DNA of 64,000 bases, from contig NZ_CP069159.1 of NCBI RefSeq assembly GCF_016811995.1, forward strand, positions 1,550,001-1,614,000, read 5' to 3'. How positions within the stretch are numbered: position 1 is the first letter of the stretch; every line of letters begins with the position of its first letter. The translations under genes were made by a program, and so were the position numbers. The notes below the pieces were generated by a model that saw nothing but the letters and a program-made list of their open reading frames with translations, ran no database searches and was not told the DNA's origin. Positions 19,362 through 30,799 of the stretch are shown one piece after another. This DNA is from Citrobacter sp. R56. GTDB lineage: Bacteria; Pseudomonadota; Gammaproteobacteria; Enterobacterales; Enterobacteriaceae.

Positions 19362-21844
19362 AACTCAGTCGTCGTAGCTTTATGAAAGCTAACGCCGTTG
19401 CGGCCGCTGCGGCGGCTGCCGGGCTAAGCGTGCCGGGCGTTGCCCGCGCCGTGGTCGGTCAGCAGGAAGCCATCAAGTGGGACAAAGCGCCGTGCCGTTT
19501 TTGCGGAACGGGCTGCGGCGTGCTGGTGGGGACTCAGCAGGGGCGCGTTGTCGCGTGTCAGGGCGATCCTGAAGCGCCAGTTAACCGTGGGCTTAACTGC
19601 ATCAAGGGTTACTTTCTGCCGAAAATCATGTACGGAAAAGACCGTTTAACGCAGCCGATGCTGCGTATGAAAGACGGCAAGTACAATAAAGAAGGCGAGT
19701 TTACCCCGATTAGCTGGGACCAGGCCTTTGACATCATGGAAGAGAAATTCAAAACCTCTCTGAAAGAGAAAGGGCCAGAAGCGATAGGCATGTTTGGTTC
19801 CGGTCAGTGGACCGTCTGGGAAGGTTACGCGGCGGCGAAACTGTTCAAAGCTGGTTTCCGTTCCAACAACATCGATCCGAACGCGCGCCACTGCATGGCG
19901 TCGGCGGTGGTGGGCTTTATGCGCACCTTCGGTATGGATGAGCCGATGGGCTGCTATGATGACATCGAACAGGCCGACGCGTTTGTGCTTTGGGGTGCCA
20001 ATATGGCGGAGATGCACCCGATTTTGTGGTCGCGCATTACCAACCGTCGTTTGTCTGATCCCAATGTGAGCGTGGCCGTGCTCTCCACCTTCCAGCATCG
20101 TAGTTTTGAGCTGGCCGATAACGGTATGGTGTTCACACCGCAAACCGATCTGGTGATCCTCAACTACATCGCGAATTACATTATTCAGAACGACGCCATT
20201 AATCAGGATTTCTTCAGCAAACACGTCAACCTGCGCAAAGGGGCGACGGACATCGGCTATGGTTTACGTCCAACCCATCCGCTGGAGAAAGCGGCGAAAA
20301 ACCCGGGTTCCGACGCCTCTGAGCCGATTAGCTTCGACGAGTACAAAGCGTTCGTCGCGGAGTATACGCTGGAAAAAACCGCTGAAATGACCGGCGTGCC
20401 GAAAGATCAGCTGGAACAGCTGGCGCAGCTGTATGCCGATCCGAAGAAGAAAGTCATCTCCTACTGGACGATGGGCTTTAACCAGCACACGCGCGGCGTG
20501 TGGGCCAACAACCTGGTCTACAACCTGCACCTGCTGACCGGTAAAATTTCGCAACCTGGCTGCGGTCCGTTCTCTCTGACCGGTCAGCCTTCCGCCTGTG
20601 GTACCGCCCGTGAAGTGGGGACCTTCTCCCACCGTCTGCCTGCGGATATGGTGGTGACCAATGAGAAGCACCGTGACATCTGTGAGAAACACTGGCAGAT
20701 CCCAGCGGGCACTATTCCGGCCAAAATCGGTTTGCACGCGGTGGCGCAGGACCGTGCGCTGAAAGACGGCAAGCTGAACGTCTACTGGACGATGTGTACC
20801 AACAACATGCAGGCCGGACCGAACATCAACGAAGAGCGTATGCCGGGCTGGCGCGATCCGCGCAACTTCATCATCGTCTCCGATCCTTACCCAACCGTCA
20901 GCGCGCTGGCTGCCGACCTGATCCTGCCGACGGCGATGTGGGTTGAAAAAGAAGGGGCTTATGGCAACGCCGAGCGCCGTACCCAGTTCTGGCGTCAGCA
21001 GATTAAAGCGCCGGGTGAAGCGAAATCTGACCTGTGGCAACTGGTACAGTTCGCACGCCGTTTCAAAACTGAAGAGGTCTGGCCGGAAGCGCTGCTGGCG
21101 CAGAAACCGGAACTGCGGGGTAAAACGTTGTATGACGTGCTGTTCGCCACCCCTGCGGTAAGCAAATTCCCACTGACAGAACTGGCGGAAGATCAACTCA
21201 ACGATGAATCCCGCGAGCTGGGTTTCTACCTGCAAAAAGGGTTGTTTGAAGAGTACGCCTGGTTTGGTCGCGGACACGGTCACGATCTCGCCCCGTTCGA
21301 TGATTATCACAAAGCACGCGGTATACGCTGGCCGGTAGTCGACGGGAAAGAGACGCTGTGGCGTTACAGCGAAGGCCACGATCCGTATGTGAAAGCGGGT
21401 GAAGGCTACAAGTTTTACGGCAAGCCGGATGGCAAAGCGGTGATCTTCGCGCTGCCGTTTGAACCCGCAGCGGAAGCACCGGATAAAGAGTACGACCTGT
21501 GGCTTTCTACCGGTCGTGTGCTGGAACACTGGCACACCGGCAGTATGACGCGTCGTGTGCCTGAGCTGCACCGTGCGTTCCCGGAGTCGGTGCTGTTCAT
21601 TCATCCGCTGGATGCGAAAGCCCGTGATCTGCGCCGTGGCGACAAAGTGAAAGTCGTCTCCCGTCGTGGTGAGGTGATTTCGATTGTCGAAACGCGTGGA
21701 CGTAACCGTCCGCCGCAGGGACTGGTGTATATGCCGTTCTTCGATGCCGCACAGTTGGTGAATAACCTGACGCTGGATGCGACGGATCCTCTCTCTAAAG
21801 AGACGGATTTCAAGAAGTGCGCAGTGAAACTGGCGAAGGTGTAA
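19358..21844 (+). CDS. napA: NapA periplasmic nitrate reductase catalytic subunit
   Basis: Reduces nitrate to nitrite in the periplasm. 828 aa. Tat signal SRRSFMK; 4Fe-4S cysteines Cys46, Cys49, Cys53 and Cys81; the molybdenum-ligand cysteine is Cys179 in NARHCMAS. The bis-MGD-binding folds follow ([23 protein letters not shown]). Receives electrons from NapB. Operon position after napD. Confidence 0.98.
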   Translation: MKLSRRSFMKANAVAAAAAAAGLSVPGVARAVVGQQEAIKWDKAPCRFCGTGCGVLVGTQQGRVVACQGDPEAPVNRGLNCIKGYFLPKIMYGKDRLTQPMLRMKDGKYNKEGEFTPISWDQAFDIMEEKFKTSLKEKGPEAIGMFGSGQWTVWEGYAAAKLFKAGFRSNNIDPNARHCMASAVVGFMRTFGMDEPMGCYDDIEQADAFVLWGANMAEMHPILWSRITNRRLSDPNVSVAVLSTFQHRSFELADNGMVFTPQTDLVILNYIANYIIQNDAINQDFFSKHVNLRKGATDIGYGLRPTHPLEKAAKNPGSDASEPISFDEYKAFVAEYTLEKTAEMTGVPKDQLEQLAQLYADPKKKVISYWTMGFNQHTRGVWANNLVYNLHLLTGKISQPGCGPFSLTGQPSACGTAREVGTFSHRLPADMVVTNEKHRDICEKHWQIPAGTIPAKIGLHAVAQDRALKDGKLNVYWTMCTNNMQAGPNINEERMPGWRDPRNFIIVSDPYPTVSALAADLILPTAMWVEKEGAYGNAERRTQFWRQQIKAPGEAKSDLWQLVQFARRFKTEEVWPEALLAQKPELRGKTLYDVLFATPAVSKFPLTELAEDQLNDESRELGFYLQKGLFEEYAWFGRGHGHDLAPFDDYHKARGIRWPVVDGKETLWRYSEGHDPYVKAGEGYKFYGKPDGKAVIFALPFEPAAEAPDKEYDLWLSTGRVLEHWHTGSMTRRVPELHRAFPESVLFIHPLDAKARDLRRGDKVKVVSRRGEVISIVETRGRNRPPQGLVYMPFFDAAQLVNNLTLDATDPLSKETDFKKCAVKLAKV

Positions 21845-21850
21845 TAGGGT

Positions 21851-22546
21851 ATGTCCCGGTCAGCGAAATCGCAAAATGGCCGCCGTCGCTTTCTGCGCGA
21901 TATGGTTCGCGCAGCGGGCGGGCTGGCTGCTGTTGGCGTGGTGCTGGGGTTACAGCAGCAAACCGCACGCGCAACGGGTGTGCGGTTGCGACCGCCTGGC
22001 GCCATCGCTGAAAACGCATTTGCCAGCGCCTGTGTTCGGTGCGGGCAGTGCGTTCAGGCGTGTCCGTATGACACGCTAAAACTGGCGACGCTGGCCTCCG
22101 GGCTTGCCGCCGGGACGCCCTATTTCGTCGCCCGCGATATCCCCTGTGAAATGTGTGAAGACATTCCGTGCGCCAAAGTGTGCCCGAGTGGGGCACTGGA
22201 CCGGGAGATTCGCTCAATTGATGATTCCCGCATGGGGCTGGCGGTATTGCTGGACCAGGAGAATTGCCTCAACTTTCAGGGATTGCGTTGCGACGTCTGC
22301 TATCGCGAATGCCCGAAAATCGATGAGGCGATCACCCTGGAACTGGAGCGCAATATGCGCACAGGCAAGCATGCGCGTTTCCTTCCTACCGTTCACAGCG
22401 ACGCCTGCACAGGCTGCGGTAAGTGCGAAAAAGTCTGTGTCCTGGAGCAACCGGCAATAAAAGTATTGCCGCTGTCGCTGGCGAAAGGGGAGTTGGGTCA
22501 CCACTACCGCTTCGGCTGGCTGGAGGGGAACGATGGCAAATCGTAA
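21851..22546 (+). CDS. napG: NapG ferredoxin-type electron transfer protein
   Basis: Periplasmic iron-sulfur protein that works with NapH in electron flow from quinol to NapA. 231 aa with a Tat-type signal (RRRFLRDM then a hydrophobic stretch) and four cysteine clusters: [46 protein letters not shown]. Overlaps napH by 14 bases. Confidence 0.96.
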   Translation: MSRSAKSQNGRRRFLRDMVRAAGGLAAVGVVLGLQQQTARATGVRLRPPGAIAENAFASACVRCGQCVQACPYDTLKLATLASGLAAGTPYFVARDIPCEMCEDIPCAKVCPSGALDREIRSIDDSRMGLAVLLDQENCLNFQGLRCDVCYRECPKIDEAITLELERNMRTGKHARFLPTVHSDACTGCGKCEKVCVLEQPAIKVLPLSLAKGELGHHYRFGWLEGNDGKS

Positions 22547-23396
22547 ACGTGATGCCGGGCGTGAATCCCGGGTGAAAAAAGGCTGGTGGCGCAGCCATCG
22601 CTGGTTGGTTTTTCGTCGCGTAAGTCAACTGCTGGTGCTGGGAATGTTTCTGAGCGGCCCGTGGTTGGGGGTGTGGATCCTCCACGGTAACTACAGCAGC
22701 AGTTTGCTGTTCGACGCCATCCCGTTGACCGACCCGCTGATAGCCCTGCAAAGTCTGGCCAGTGGACATTTACCGGCCACGGTAGCGCTGACCGGGGCGG
22801 TGATCATCACGGTGCTGTATGCCCTTGCGGGAAAGCGATTATTTTGCAGTTGGGTCTGCCCTCTGAACCCCGTTACCGATTTAGCTAACGGGCTACGCAG
22901 AAGGTTTGACCTGAATCAGTCCGCGAGCCTCCCTCGTCATATACGGTACGTTCTTCTGGTTGTGGTGCTGGTCGGATCGGCCCTGACAGGAACGCTACTG
23001 TGGGAATGGATTAACCCGGTTTCTCTGCTGGGACGAAGCCTGGTGATGGGATTTGGTAGTGGCGCACTGCTGATTATCGCTCTGTTTTTATTTGATTTAC
23101 TGGTCGTTGAACACGGCTGGTGCGGGCATCTCTGCCCTTTAGGCGCACTGTATGGCGTGCTGGGAAGCAAAGGTGCGCTGACCGTTGCGGCGAAAGACAG
23201 ACAGAAATGTAACCGCTGTATGGATTGTTTTCATGTTTGCCCGGAACCGCATGTGCTACGTGCGCCGGTGCTGGATGAGCAAAGCCCGGTGCAGGTCACC
23301 AGCCGCGACTGCATGACCTGCGGTCGTTGCGTGGATGTCTGTTCTGAGGACGTTTTTACAATAACAACACGATGGAGTTCGGGAGCGAAATCATGA
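22533..23396 (+). CDS. napH: NapH membrane ferredoxin-type quinol dehydrogenase
   Basis: Inner-membrane partner of NapG. 287 aa with four membrane helices (near 30-52, 82-102, 135-157, 170-192), two CxxxCP motifs on the cytoplasmic side ([17 protein letters not shown]), and two C-terminal 4Fe-4S clusters ([23 protein letters not shown]). Stop overlaps the napB start (ATGA). Confidence 0.96.
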   Translation: MANRKRDAGRESRVKKGWWRSHRWLVFRRVSQLLVLGMFLSGPWLGVWILHGNYSSSLLFDAIPLTDPLIALQSLASGHLPATVALTGAVIITVLYALAGKRLFCSWVCPLNPVTDLANGLRRRFDLNQSASLPRHIRYVLLVVVLVGSALTGTLLWEWINPVSLLGRSLVMGFGSGALLIIALFLFDLLVVEHGWCGHLCPLGALYGVLGSKGALTVAAKDRQKCNRCMDCFHVCPEPHVLRAPVLDEQSPVQVTSRDCMTCGRCVDVCSEDVFTITTRWSSGAKS

Positions 23397-23842
23397 AAAG
23401 CCATGACCTGATTAAAGCGCTGTGTCAGTGGACGGCCGGGCTGGCCCTGGTGGTCAGTAGTGCGGTTTGGGCAGCAAACGGAGTAGATCTGAGCCAGTCG
23501 CCAGAAGTGTCTGGGACGCAGGAAGGGGCGATTCGTATGCCTAAAGAGCAGGAGCGCCTGCCGCTGAACTATGTCAATCAGCCCCCTATGGTTCCACACA
23601 GCGTGGATGGGTATCAGGTAACCACCAACACCAACCGCTGTCTGCAATGTCACGGTGTGGAAAGCTATCGCACCACGGGGGCGCCGCGTATCAGCCCGAC
23701 GCACTTTATGGATAGCGACGGCAAAGTATCAGGTGAAGTCGCGCCGCGCCGCTATTTCTGTTTGCAGTGCCACGTACCGCAGGCAGACGCAGCGCCGATT
23801 GTTGAAAACACGTTTACGCCCTCGAAAGGTTACGGGAAATAA
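23393..23842 (+). CDS. napB: NapB dihaem cytochrome c subunit
   Basis: Periplasmic electron-transfer subunit that docks on NapA. 149 aa from the ATG at 23393 ([10 protein letters not shown]), with a signal peptide ending AVWAA. Two CxxCH haem sites: CLQCHGVE and CLQCHVPQ. Needs the Ccm proteins encoded downstream. Confidence 0.96.
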   Translation: MKSHDLIKALCQWTAGLALVVSSAVWAANGVDLSQSPEVSGTQEGAIRMPKEQERLPLNYVNQPPMVPHSVDGYQVTTNTNRCLQCHGVESYRTTGAPRISPTHFMDSDGKVSGEVAPRRYFCLQCHVPQADAAPIVENTFTPSKGYGK

Positions 23843-23851
23843 GAGGTCATT

Positions 23852-24454
23852 ATGGAAAATTCTAACCGTAAACCGGGTGTCATTAAGCGCGTCTGGCAAT
23901 GGTGGCGTCGACCCAGCCGCCTGGCGCTGGGCACGTTACTGTTAATCGGTTTTGTCGGCGGCATTATTTTCTGGGGCGGTTTCAACACCGGTATGGAAAA
24001 AGCCAACACCGAAGAGTTCTGCATTAGCTGCCACGAAATGCGTAATACGGTTTATCAGGAGTATATGGAAACCGTACACTACAACAACCGCAGCGGCGTG
24101 CGGGCAACGTGTCCTGATTGCCACGTCCCACACGAGTGGGGCCCGAAAATGATCCGTAAGATCAAAGCCAGTAAAGAGCTGTATGCCAAGGCATTTGGTC
24201 TTATCGACACCCCACAGAAGTTTGAAGATCATCGTCTGACCATGGCGCAAAATGAGTGGCGGCGGATGAAAGACAACAACTCGCAAGAGTGTCGCAATTG
24301 CCACAACTTCGAGTTTATGGATTTAACGGCCCAGAAAGGCGTCGCAGCTAAAATGCACGACCAGGCCGTGAAAGAAGGGCAAACCTGTATCGATTGTCAC
24401 AAAGGTATAGCGCATAAACTCCCGGATATGCGCGACGTTAAACCAGGCTTTTAA
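23852..24454 (+). CDS. napC: NapC tetrahaem quinol dehydrogenase
   Basis: NapC/NirT family membrane-anchored cytochrome that takes electrons from menaquinol and passes them to NapB. 200 aa. One N-terminal membrane anchor (about 26-48), then four CxxCH sites: CISCHEM, CPDCHV, CRNCHN and CIDCHK. Last nap gene before ccmA, 14 bases away. Confidence 0.96.
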   Translation: MENSNRKPGVIKRVWQWWRRPSRLALGTLLLIGFVGGIIFWGGFNTGMEKANTEEFCISCHEMRNTVYQEYMETVHYNNRSGVRATCPDCHVPHEWGPKMIRKIKASKELYAKAFGLIDTPQKFEDHRLTMAQNEWRRMKDNNSQECRNCHNFEFMDLTAQKGVAAKMHDQAVKEGQTCIDCHKGIAHKLPDMRDVKPGF

Positions 24455-24468
24455 CAGGATGTTGATGA

Positions 24469-25095
24469 GTGGGAATACTTGAAGCCAGAGAACTCCTCTG
24501 CGAGCGAGACGACAGAATATTGTTCAGCGGACTGTCGTTTCGCGTGAAGGCCGGAGAATGGGTACAAATTACCGGAGGCAACGGTGCAGGGAAAACCACG
24601 CTCCTGCGCTTGCTTACCGGGCTGGCTCGCCCTGATGCCGGGGAGGTCTACTGGCAAGAGCAACCATTACGCAACGTGCGGGACAGCTATCATCAGGATC
24701 TGCTGTGGATCGGACATCAGCCGGGGATCAAAACCCGGCTTTCGGCGTTGGAAAACCTGCGTTTTTTTCATCAGGATGGCGATGTCGCACAGTGCCTGGA
24801 AGCTCTCGCGCAGGCCGGACTGGCTGGCTACGAAGACATTCCCGTTAATCAACTTTCTGCCGGACAGCAGCGCCGCGTCGCGCTGGCGCGTCTCTGGCTC
24901 ACCCGGGCCAAACTCTGGATCCTCGACGAACCTTTTACCGCCATCGATGTGAACGGCGTGGAACGCCTGACGCAGCGGATGGCGCATCATACTGACCAGG
25001 GTGGGATTGTGATTCTGACCACCCATCAGCCGATGAATGTCGACACCGACAGGATCCGCCGTATTGCGCTGACCGGTGAGAGGGTAGGGCAATGA
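24469..25095 (+). CDS. ccmA: CcmA haem-exporter ATPase
   Basis: ATPase of the CcmAB complex, which releases holo-CcmE from CcmCD during cytochrome c maturation. 208 aa. Walker [10 protein letters not shown], signature LSAGQQRR, Walker [13 protein letters not shown]. The start is GTG at 24469, supported by AGGA nine bases upstream; an ATG at 24465 is in another frame. Overlaps ccmB by 4 bases. Confidence 0.95.
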   Translation: MGILEARELLCERDDRILFSGLSFRVKAGEWVQITGGNGAGKTTLLRLLTGLARPDAGEVYWQEQPLRNVRDSYHQDLLWIGHQPGIKTRLSALENLRFFHQDGDVAQCLEALAQAGLAGYEDIPVNQLSAGQQRRVALARLWLTRAKLWILDEPFTAIDVNGVERLTQRMAHHTDQGGIVILTTHQPMNVDTDRIRRIALTGERVGQ

Positions 25096-25751
25096 TGTGG
25101 CGAATTTTCCGTCTCGAACTGCGGGTTGCGTTCCGTCATAGTGCGGAAATTGCCAATCCATTATGGTTCTTTCTGATCGTTATCACCCTGTTCCCGTTAA
25201 GTATTGGCCCTGAGCCGCAGCTTTTGGCGCGCATTGCGCCTGGCATTATCTGGGTGGCTGCGTTGCTCTCTTCGCTGTTGGCGCTGGAGCGCTTATTCCG
25301 CGACGACTTACAGGATGGCAGCCTTGAACAGCTGATGTTGCTGCCATTGCCATTACCGGCGGTGGTGCTGGCCAAAGTGATGGCGCACTGGATGGTGACG
25401 GGACTTCCGTTGCTGATCCTCTCCCCCCTGGTGGCGTTGCTGTTGGGAATGGACATCTACGGCTGGAAAATCATGGCGCTGACGTTACTGCTGGGGACGC
25501 CGACGCTGAGCTTTCTCGGCGCACCGGGGGTGGGGCTGACGGTAGGACTCAAGCGCGGCGGCGTGCTGCTGAGCGTGCTGGTGCTGCCGCTGACGATCCC
25601 ATTATTAATTTTTGCAACCGCCGCGATGGATGCGGCATCCATGCATTTGCCTGTTGAGGGATACATGGCGATCCTCGGCGCGCTGCTGGCAGGCAGTGCG
25701 ACGTTAAGTCCTTTTGCGACGGCGGCAGCGTTACGCATCAGTATGCAGTAA
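25092..25751 (+). CDS. ccmB: CcmB membrane subunit
   Basis: Membrane partner of CcmA. 219 aa with six predicted helices and the family segment [16 protein letters not shown] near residue 60. Starts in an ATGATG overlap with ccmA. Confidence 0.95.
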   Translation: MMWRIFRLELRVAFRHSAEIANPLWFFLIVITLFPLSIGPEPQLLARIAPGIIWVAALLSSLLALERLFRDDLQDGSLEQLMLLPLPLPAVVLAKVMAHWMVTGLPLLILSPLVALLLGMDIYGWKIMALTLLLGTPTLSFLGAPGVGLTVGLKRGGVLLSVLVLPLTIPLLIFATAAMDAASMHLPVEGYMAILGALLAGSATLSPFATAAALRISMQ

Positions 25752-25792
25752 CGCGGTTTTTATCTGTTTTGTTTGAGTCTGGTGACTGAATT

Positions 25793-26530
25793 ATGTGGAA
25801 AACACTTCATCAACTTGCGATCCCGCCACGGCTCTATCAGATCTGTGGCTATTTTGTTCCGTGGCTGGCTATCGCCACCGTGGTGGCCCTGGCGACGGGC
25901 TGGATCTGGGGATTCGGCTTTGCTCCGGCGGATTATCAGCAGGGACAAAGCTACCGGATTATTTATCTGCATGTGCCTGCGGCGATCTGGTCGATGGGGA
26001 TCTATGCCTCAATGGCGGTTGCCGCGTTTATCGGCCTGGTCTGGCAGATGAAAATGGCCAACCTGGCTGTGGCTGCGATGGCGCCGATTGGTGCCGTGTT
26101 TACCTTTATTGCGCTGGTCACCGGTTCCGCATGGGGCAAACCGATGTGGGGAACCTGGTGGGTATGGGATGCCCGACTCACCTCAGAGCTGGTGCTGCTG
26201 TTTCTCTATGTTGGCGTTATTGCGCTGTGGCATGCGTTTGACGATCGCCGTCTGGCCGGTCGTGCGGCAGGGATTTTGGTGCTGATTGGCGTGGTTAACT
26301 TACCGATTATTCATTACTCGGTGGAGTGGTGGAACACCCTGCATCAAGGCTCGACGCGCATGCAACAAAGCATTGATCCGGCGATGCGTTCCCCGCTTCG
26401 TCTGGCGATTGTGGGGTATCTGCTGCTGTTTATGACTCTGGCGTTGATGCGTATGCGCAACCTGATTCTGATGATGGAAAAACGCCGCCCGTGGGTGAGC
26501 GAACTGGTATTAAAAAGAGGCCGCCAATGA
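25793..26530 (+). CDS. ccmC: CcmC haem-handling protein
   Basis: Inner-membrane protein that loads haem onto CcmE. 245 aa with six helices and the tryptophan-rich WWD motif WGTWWVWDARLTSEL at about 119-133, flanked by the haem-ligand histidines (LHVPAAIWSMG; IIHYSVEWWNTLHQG). Overlaps ccmD by 4 bases. Confidence 0.96.
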   Translation: MWKTLHQLAIPPRLYQICGYFVPWLAIATVVALATGWIWGFGFAPADYQQGQSYRIIYLHVPAAIWSMGIYASMAVAAFIGLVWQMKMANLAVAAMAPIGAVFTFIALVTGSAWGKPMWGTWWVWDARLTSELVLLFLYVGVIALWHAFDDRRLAGRAAGILVLIGVVNLPIIHYSVEWWNTLHQGSTRMQQSIDPAMRSPLRLAIVGYLLLFMTLALMRMRNLILMMEKRRPWVSELVLKRGRQ

Positions 26531-26739
26531 CCAGCGCATTTGCATCCTGGAGTGATTTCTTCGCGATGGGCGGTTACGCCTTTTATGTCTGGCTGGCGGT
26601 GGTGATGACGCTGATTTCGCTGGGGGGACTGGTGCTGCATACCGTCTTACAACACCGGGCGATTTTACGCGGCGTGGCGCAACAGAACGCGCGCGAAGCC
26701 CGAATGCAGGCGGTGCGGACGCAACAGGAGGTCGCGTGA
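26527..26739 (+). CDS. ccmD: CcmD small membrane protein
   Basis: Single-span protein needed to release holo-CcmE from CcmC. 70 aa from the ATG at 26527 ([16 protein letters not shown]). One membrane helix at about 15-38, followed by a basic cytoplasmic tail. Upstream in-frame codons lie inside ccmC and are not conserved. Confidence 0.93.
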   Translation: MTSAFASWSDFFAMGGYAFYVWLAVVMTLISLGGLVLHTVLQHRAILRGVAQQNAREARMQAVRTQQEVA

Positions 26740-27215
26740 ATATTCGACGTAAAAATCGGTTGTGGATAGCCGTTGCCGTACTGGGCGGTCTGGCGCTGAC
26801 CATCACGTTGGTGCTGTATGCGCTGCGTTCCAACATCGACCTGTTTTACACGCCGGGCGAGATTATTTACGGCAAGCGTGAAACGCAACAGTTGCCGGAG
26901 GTTGGCCAGCGCTTGCGTGTCGGCGGCATGGTTATGCCGGGAAGTGTGAAACGCGCCCCGGATTCGCTCAAAGTTAACTTCAGCATTTATGACGCCGAAG
27001 GCGTGGTGGATGTCACATACGAAGGCATTCTGCCGGATCTGTTCCGCGAAGGGCAGGGGGTCGTGGTGCAGGGGATGCTGGGGGAGAACAATCATGTTCA
27101 GGCAAAAGAGGTGCTGGCCAAACATGATGAAAACTACACGCCGCCAGAGGTTGAAAAAGCGATGCAGGAAAACCATCGCCGCCCGGAAAGCGTCTACAAG
27201 GATAAAGCATCATGA
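26736..27215 (+). CDS. ccmE: CcmE periplasmic haem chaperone
   Basis: Binds haem covalently and delivers it to CcmFH. 159 aa. N-terminal anchor (about 9-29), OB-fold domain, and the haem-attaching His130 with Tyr134 in AKHDENY. GTG start at 26736 in a 4-base overlap with ccmD. Confidence 0.96.
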   Translation: MNIRRKNRLWIAVAVLGGLALTITLVLYALRSNIDLFYTPGEIIYGKRETQQLPEVGQRLRVGGMVMPGSVKRAPDSLKVNFSIYDAEGVVDVTYEGILPDLFREGQGVVVQGMLGENNHVQAKEVLAKHDENYTPPEVEKAMQENHRRPESVYKDKAS

Positions 27216-29155
27216 TGCCTGAGATTGGCAACGCGCTGCTGTGCCTGGCGCTTGGCGTGGCGTTATTGCTCTCGATTTACCCGCTGTGGGGCGTGGCGCG
27301 TGGCGATGTGCGCATGATGGCGTCATCGCGACCTTTCGCATGGCTCCTGTTTATTTGCGTCATGGGTGCCTTTATGGTGCTGGTGAATGCGTTCGTGGTG
27401 AACGATTTTACCGTGACCTACGTGGCCAGTAATTCCAACACCCAGTTGCCGGTCTGGTATCGGGTGGCGGCCACCTGGGGCGCGCATGAAGGCTCACTGC
27501 TGTTGTGGGTGTTGCTGATGAGCGGCTGGACGTTCGCGGTGGCGCTGTTCAGCCAGCGGATGCCGCTGGATATCGTCGCTCGCGTGCTGGCGGTTATGGG
27601 CATGGTTAGCGTCGGTTTTCTGCTGTTTATTCTGTTCACGTCGAATCCTTTCGCCCGTACATTGCCGGACTTCCCCATTGAAGGGCGCGATTTAAACCCG
27701 CTGTTGCAGGACCCTGGCCTCATTTTCCATCCACCGCTGTTATATATGGGCTACGTGGGTTTCTCGGTGGCGTTTGCCTTTGCTATCGCCTCGTTGATGA
27801 GCGGGCGTCTGGACAGCACCTTTGCTCGTTTTTCTCGCCCCTGGACGTTGGCCGCGTGGGTTTTCCTGACGCTCGGCATTGTGCTGGGCTCCGCATGGGC
27901 GTATTACGAGCTGGGCTGGGGCGGTTGGTGGTTCTGGGACCCGGTAGAAAACGCTTCATTTATGCCGTGGCTGGTGGGAACCGCGCTGATGCATTCGCTG
28001 GCGGTGACGGAACAGCGCGCCAGCTTTAAAGCCTGGACGCTGTTGCTCTCAATCTGCGCTTTCTCGCTTTGTCTGCTGGGGACTTTCCTGGTGCGCTCTG
28101 GCGTCCTGGTTTCTGTTCACGCGTTTGCCTCCGATCCTTCCCGCGGGATGTTCATCCTTGCCTTTATGGTGCTGGTAATTGGCGGCTCGCTGCTGCTGTT
28201 CGCCACGCGCGGACACAAGGTGCGTTCGCGGGTGAATAACGCCCTGTGGTCGCGTGAGTCATTGCTGCTGGGTAACAACGTGTTGCTCATTGCCGCCATG
28301 CTGGTGGTGTTACTGGGTACGCTGCTGCCGCTGGTGCATAAACAGTTAGGGCTGGGCAGCATTTCCATCGGCGAACCGTTCTTCAACACCATGTTTACCT
28401 GGCTGATGGCACCATTCGCGTTGCTGTTGGGGATCGGGCCGCTGGTACGCTGGGGCCGTGACAGGCCGCGTAAAATCAAGATGTTACTGGTTGTCGCATT
28501 TGTCACCACCCTGGTGCTGTCACTGCTGTTACCGTGGTTGTATGAGAACAAAATTGTCGCGATGACGGTCGTCGGACTGGCAATGGCAAGCTGGGTTTTT
28601 GTGCTGGCAATGGCGGAAGTGGCGCTGCGTATCTCGCGCGGCACAAAAATGAGCTTCAGCCATTGGGGAATGGTGGCCGGTCATGTCGGACTGGCGGTCA
28701 CGCTGGTGGGGATTGCCTTTAGCCAGAACTACAGCGTTGAACGTGATGTACGCATGAAGGCGGGTGATAGCGTGGATATTCACGAGTATCGCTTTACGTT
28801 CCGCGAAGTAAAAGAGGTCGCCGGGCCAAACTATCGCGGTGGCGTGGCCCTCATTGATGTGACGCGAGAGGGCAAAGCGGAAGCGACGCTCCATGCGGAG
28901 AAGCGCTTTTACAACAGCAGCCGTTCGATGATGACGGAAGCGGCGATTGATGGCGGGATCACCCGTGATTTGTACGCCGCGCTGGGTGAAGAGCTGGAAA
29001 ATGGCGCATGGGCTGTGCGGCTGTATTACAAACCGTTTATTCGTTGGATATGGGCGGGTGGGTTGCTGATGGCGCTGGGCGGGCTTTTCTGCCTGTTTGA
29101 CCCGCGTTATCGCAAGCGCGCTTGTTCGCGCAACACCGCGCCGGAGGCTGTATGA
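27212..29155 (+). CDS. ccmF: CcmF haem lyase membrane subunit
   Basis: Core of the cytochrome c synthetase; attaches haem to CxxCH sites with CcmH. 647 aa, about 15 helices, with the WWD domain [16 protein letters not shown] and conserved histidines near it. Overlaps ccmE and dsbE by 4 bases each. Confidence 0.97.
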   Translation: MMPEIGNALLCLALGVALLLSIYPLWGVARGDVRMMASSRPFAWLLFICVMGAFMVLVNAFVVNDFTVTYVASNSNTQLPVWYRVAATWGAHEGSLLLWVLLMSGWTFAVALFSQRMPLDIVARVLAVMGMVSVGFLLFILFTSNPFARTLPDFPIEGRDLNPLLQDPGLIFHPPLLYMGYVGFSVAFAFAIASLMSGRLDSTFARFSRPWTLAAWVFLTLGIVLGSAWAYYELGWGGWWFWDPVENASFMPWLVGTALMHSLAVTEQRASFKAWTLLLSICAFSLCLLGTFLVRSGVLVSVHAFASDPSRGMFILAFMVLVIGGSLLLFATRGHKVRSRVNNALWSRESLLLGNNVLLIAAMLVVLLGTLLPLVHKQLGLGSISIGEPFFNTMFTWLMAPFALLLGIGPLVRWGRDRPRKIKMLLVVAFVTTLVLSLLLPWLYENKIVAMTVVGLAMASWVFVLAMAEVALRISRGTKMSFSHWGMVAGHVGLAVTLVGIAFSQNYSVERDVRMKAGDSVDIHEYRFTFREVKEVAGPNYRGGVALIDVTREGKAEATLHAEKRFYNSSRSMMTEAAIDGGITRDLYAALGEELENGAWAVRLYYKPFIRWIWAGGLLMALGGLFCLFDPRYRKRACSRNTAPEAV

Positions 29156-29709
29156 AGCGCAACGTACTGTTGATACCTTTTGTTATTTTCCTCGTCATCG
29201 CCGCGGCGCTGTTGTGGCAGCTGGCGCGTAATGCTGAGGGGGACGATCCGACCAATCTGGAATCGGCGTTGATTGGCAAACCTGTACCGACTTTCCGGCT
29301 GGAATCGCTGGAGAATCCCGGTCAGCATTATCAGGCAGACGTATTAACGCAGGGTAAACCAGTATTGCTTAACGTTTGGGCAACCTGGTGCCCGACCTGT
29401 CGTGCGGAACATCAGTATCTGAATCAGCTTTCGGCGCAGGGTATCCGGGTGGTGGGGTTGAACTACAAAGATGACCGCCAGAAAGCGATCGTCTGGTTGA
29501 AAGAGTTAGGCAACCCGTACGCGCTAAGTCTGTTTGATGGTGACGGTATGCTTGGCCTCGATCTGGGGGTGTATGGCGCGCCAGAAACATTCCTGATCGA
29601 CGGTAAGGGGATCATTCGCTATCGTCATGCGGGCGATCTTAACGCGCGAGTGTGGGAAAGCGAAATCAAGCCGCTGTGGGAAAAATACAGCAAGGAGGCC
29701 GCGCGATGA
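29152..29709 (+). CDS. dsbE: DsbE/CcmG thiol-disulfide protein
   Basis: Membrane-anchored periplasmic thioredoxin-fold protein that keeps apocytochrome cysteines reduced. 185 aa from the ATG at 29152 ([10 protein letters not shown]). One N-terminal anchor, active site WCPTC with Cys80 and Cys83, and the cis-proline region GAPETFLID. Confidence 0.96.
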   Translation: MKRNVLLIPFVIFLVIAAALLWQLARNAEGDDPTNLESALIGKPVPTFRLESLENPGQHYQADVLTQGKPVLLNVWATWCPTCRAEHQYLNQLSAQGIRVVGLNYKDDRQKAIVWLKELGNPYALSLFDGDGMLGLDLGVYGAPETFLIDGKGIIRYRHAGDLNARVWESEIKPLWEKYSKEAAR

Positions 29710-30755
29710 GATTTTTATTGGGGGTGCTGATGCTGGTGATCTCCGGTTCGGCGCTGGCCACCATTGATGTGATGCAGTTTAAGGATGAGGCGCAGGAGCA
29801 GCAATTCCGTCAGCTCACCGAACAATTGCGTTGCCCGAAATGCCAGAACAACAGCATTGCCGATTCTAACTCGATGATTGCCACCGACCTGCGACAAAAA
29901 GTGTACGAGCTTATGCAGGAAGGTAAAAGCCAGAAAGAGATCGTCGATTATATGGTGGCGCGTTACGGTAATTTCGTCACCTACGATCCGCCGTTAACCC
30001 CGTTGACACTGCTGCTGTGGGTACTGCCGGCAGTGGCTATCGGAGCGGGTGGCTGGATTATTTTTGCCCGTTCGCGTCGCCGTGTACGATTGAAACGGGA
30101 AGCGTTTCCTGACGAACTCCCCACGGAAGAAAAGCGCGCCGGGTTTGGTATCTACATTCCTGGGATTGTAATTGCCATTGTCATAGGGGCGGTCAGTTAT
30201 TATCGGACCGGCAATTATGCACAGGTGAAAATCTGGCAACAGGCCACCGCACAGACGCCAGCCCTGCTTGAACGTGCGCTGGATCCGAAAGCTCAGCCGC
30301 TCAATGAAGAAGAGATGACGCGTCTGGCACTGGGCTTACGTACTCGCCTGCAAAGTGATGAGGGGAATACCGAAGGCTGGATTATGCTTGGGCGCATCGG
30401 CATGGTGTTGGGAAACGCCAGTACGGCGACGCAAGCCTATGCCAACGCCTACCGGCTGGATCCTAAAAACAGTGACGCGGCGCTGGGTTATGCAGAAGCG
30501 TTAACGCGCTCTTCCGATCCTGATGATAATCGACAGGGAGGCGAGTTACTGCGCCAGTTGGTGCGAAGCGATCATGCTAACGTCCGCGTGCTGAGCATGT
30601 ATGCGTTTAATGCTTTTGAGCAGCAGCGGTATGGTGAGGCGGTGGCGGCCTGGGAGATGATGCTGAAATTACTGCCTGCCAACGATACGCGCAGGGCGGT
30701 GCTTGAACGCAGTATTAAACAGGCGATGCAGCAACTGTCGCCCCAGGCAGAGTAA
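29706..30755 (+). CDS. ccmH: CcmH cytochrome c maturation protein (CcmH-CcmI fusion type)
   Basis: Reduces and presents apocytochrome c to CcmF. 349 aa from the ATG at 29706. Signal peptide, CcmH domain with LRCPKCQ (Cys43, Cys46), a membrane helix at about 102-122, a second at about 150-168, and a C-terminal TPR-like region (TEGWIMLGRIGMVLG, YANAYRLDPKNSDAALGYAEA) corresponding to CcmI. The fused form is usual in E. coli. Last gene of the operon. Confidence 0.95.
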   Translation: MRFLLGVLMLVISGSALATIDVMQFKDEAQEQQFRQLTEQLRCPKCQNNSIADSNSMIATDLRQKVYELMQEGKSQKEIVDYMVARYGNFVTYDPPLTPLTLLLWVLPAVAIGAGGWIIFARSRRRVRLKREAFPDELPTEEKRAGFGIYIPGIVIAIVIGAVSYYRTGNYAQVKIWQQATAQTPALLERALDPKAQPLNEEEMTRLALGLRTRLQSDEGNTEGWIMLGRIGMVLGNASTATQAYANAYRLDPKNSDAALGYAEALTRSSDPDDNRQGGELLRQLVRSDHANVRVLSMYAFNAFEQQRYGEAVAAWEMMLKLLPANDTRRAVLERSIKQAMQQLSPQAE

Positions 30756-30764
30756 TCGGCGGAT

Positions 30765-30790
30765 TGCCGGATAAGCAGCGTTATCCGGCA
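30765..30790. repeat. REP element between ccmH and narP
   Basis: Perfect palindrome with 10-base arms TGCCGGATAA and TTATCCGGCA and a 6-base centre (GCAGCG). No T-run on either side. It matches the enterobacterial REP consensus and sits between convergent genes. Confidence 0.8.
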
Positions 30791-30799
30791 TGCTGCTCT

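Noticed and set aside
20264..21604. 446-codon open frame antisense to napA
   Set aside because: It mirrors the codon pattern of a strongly biased gene; no ribosome site or family resemblance, and napA is unmistakable.
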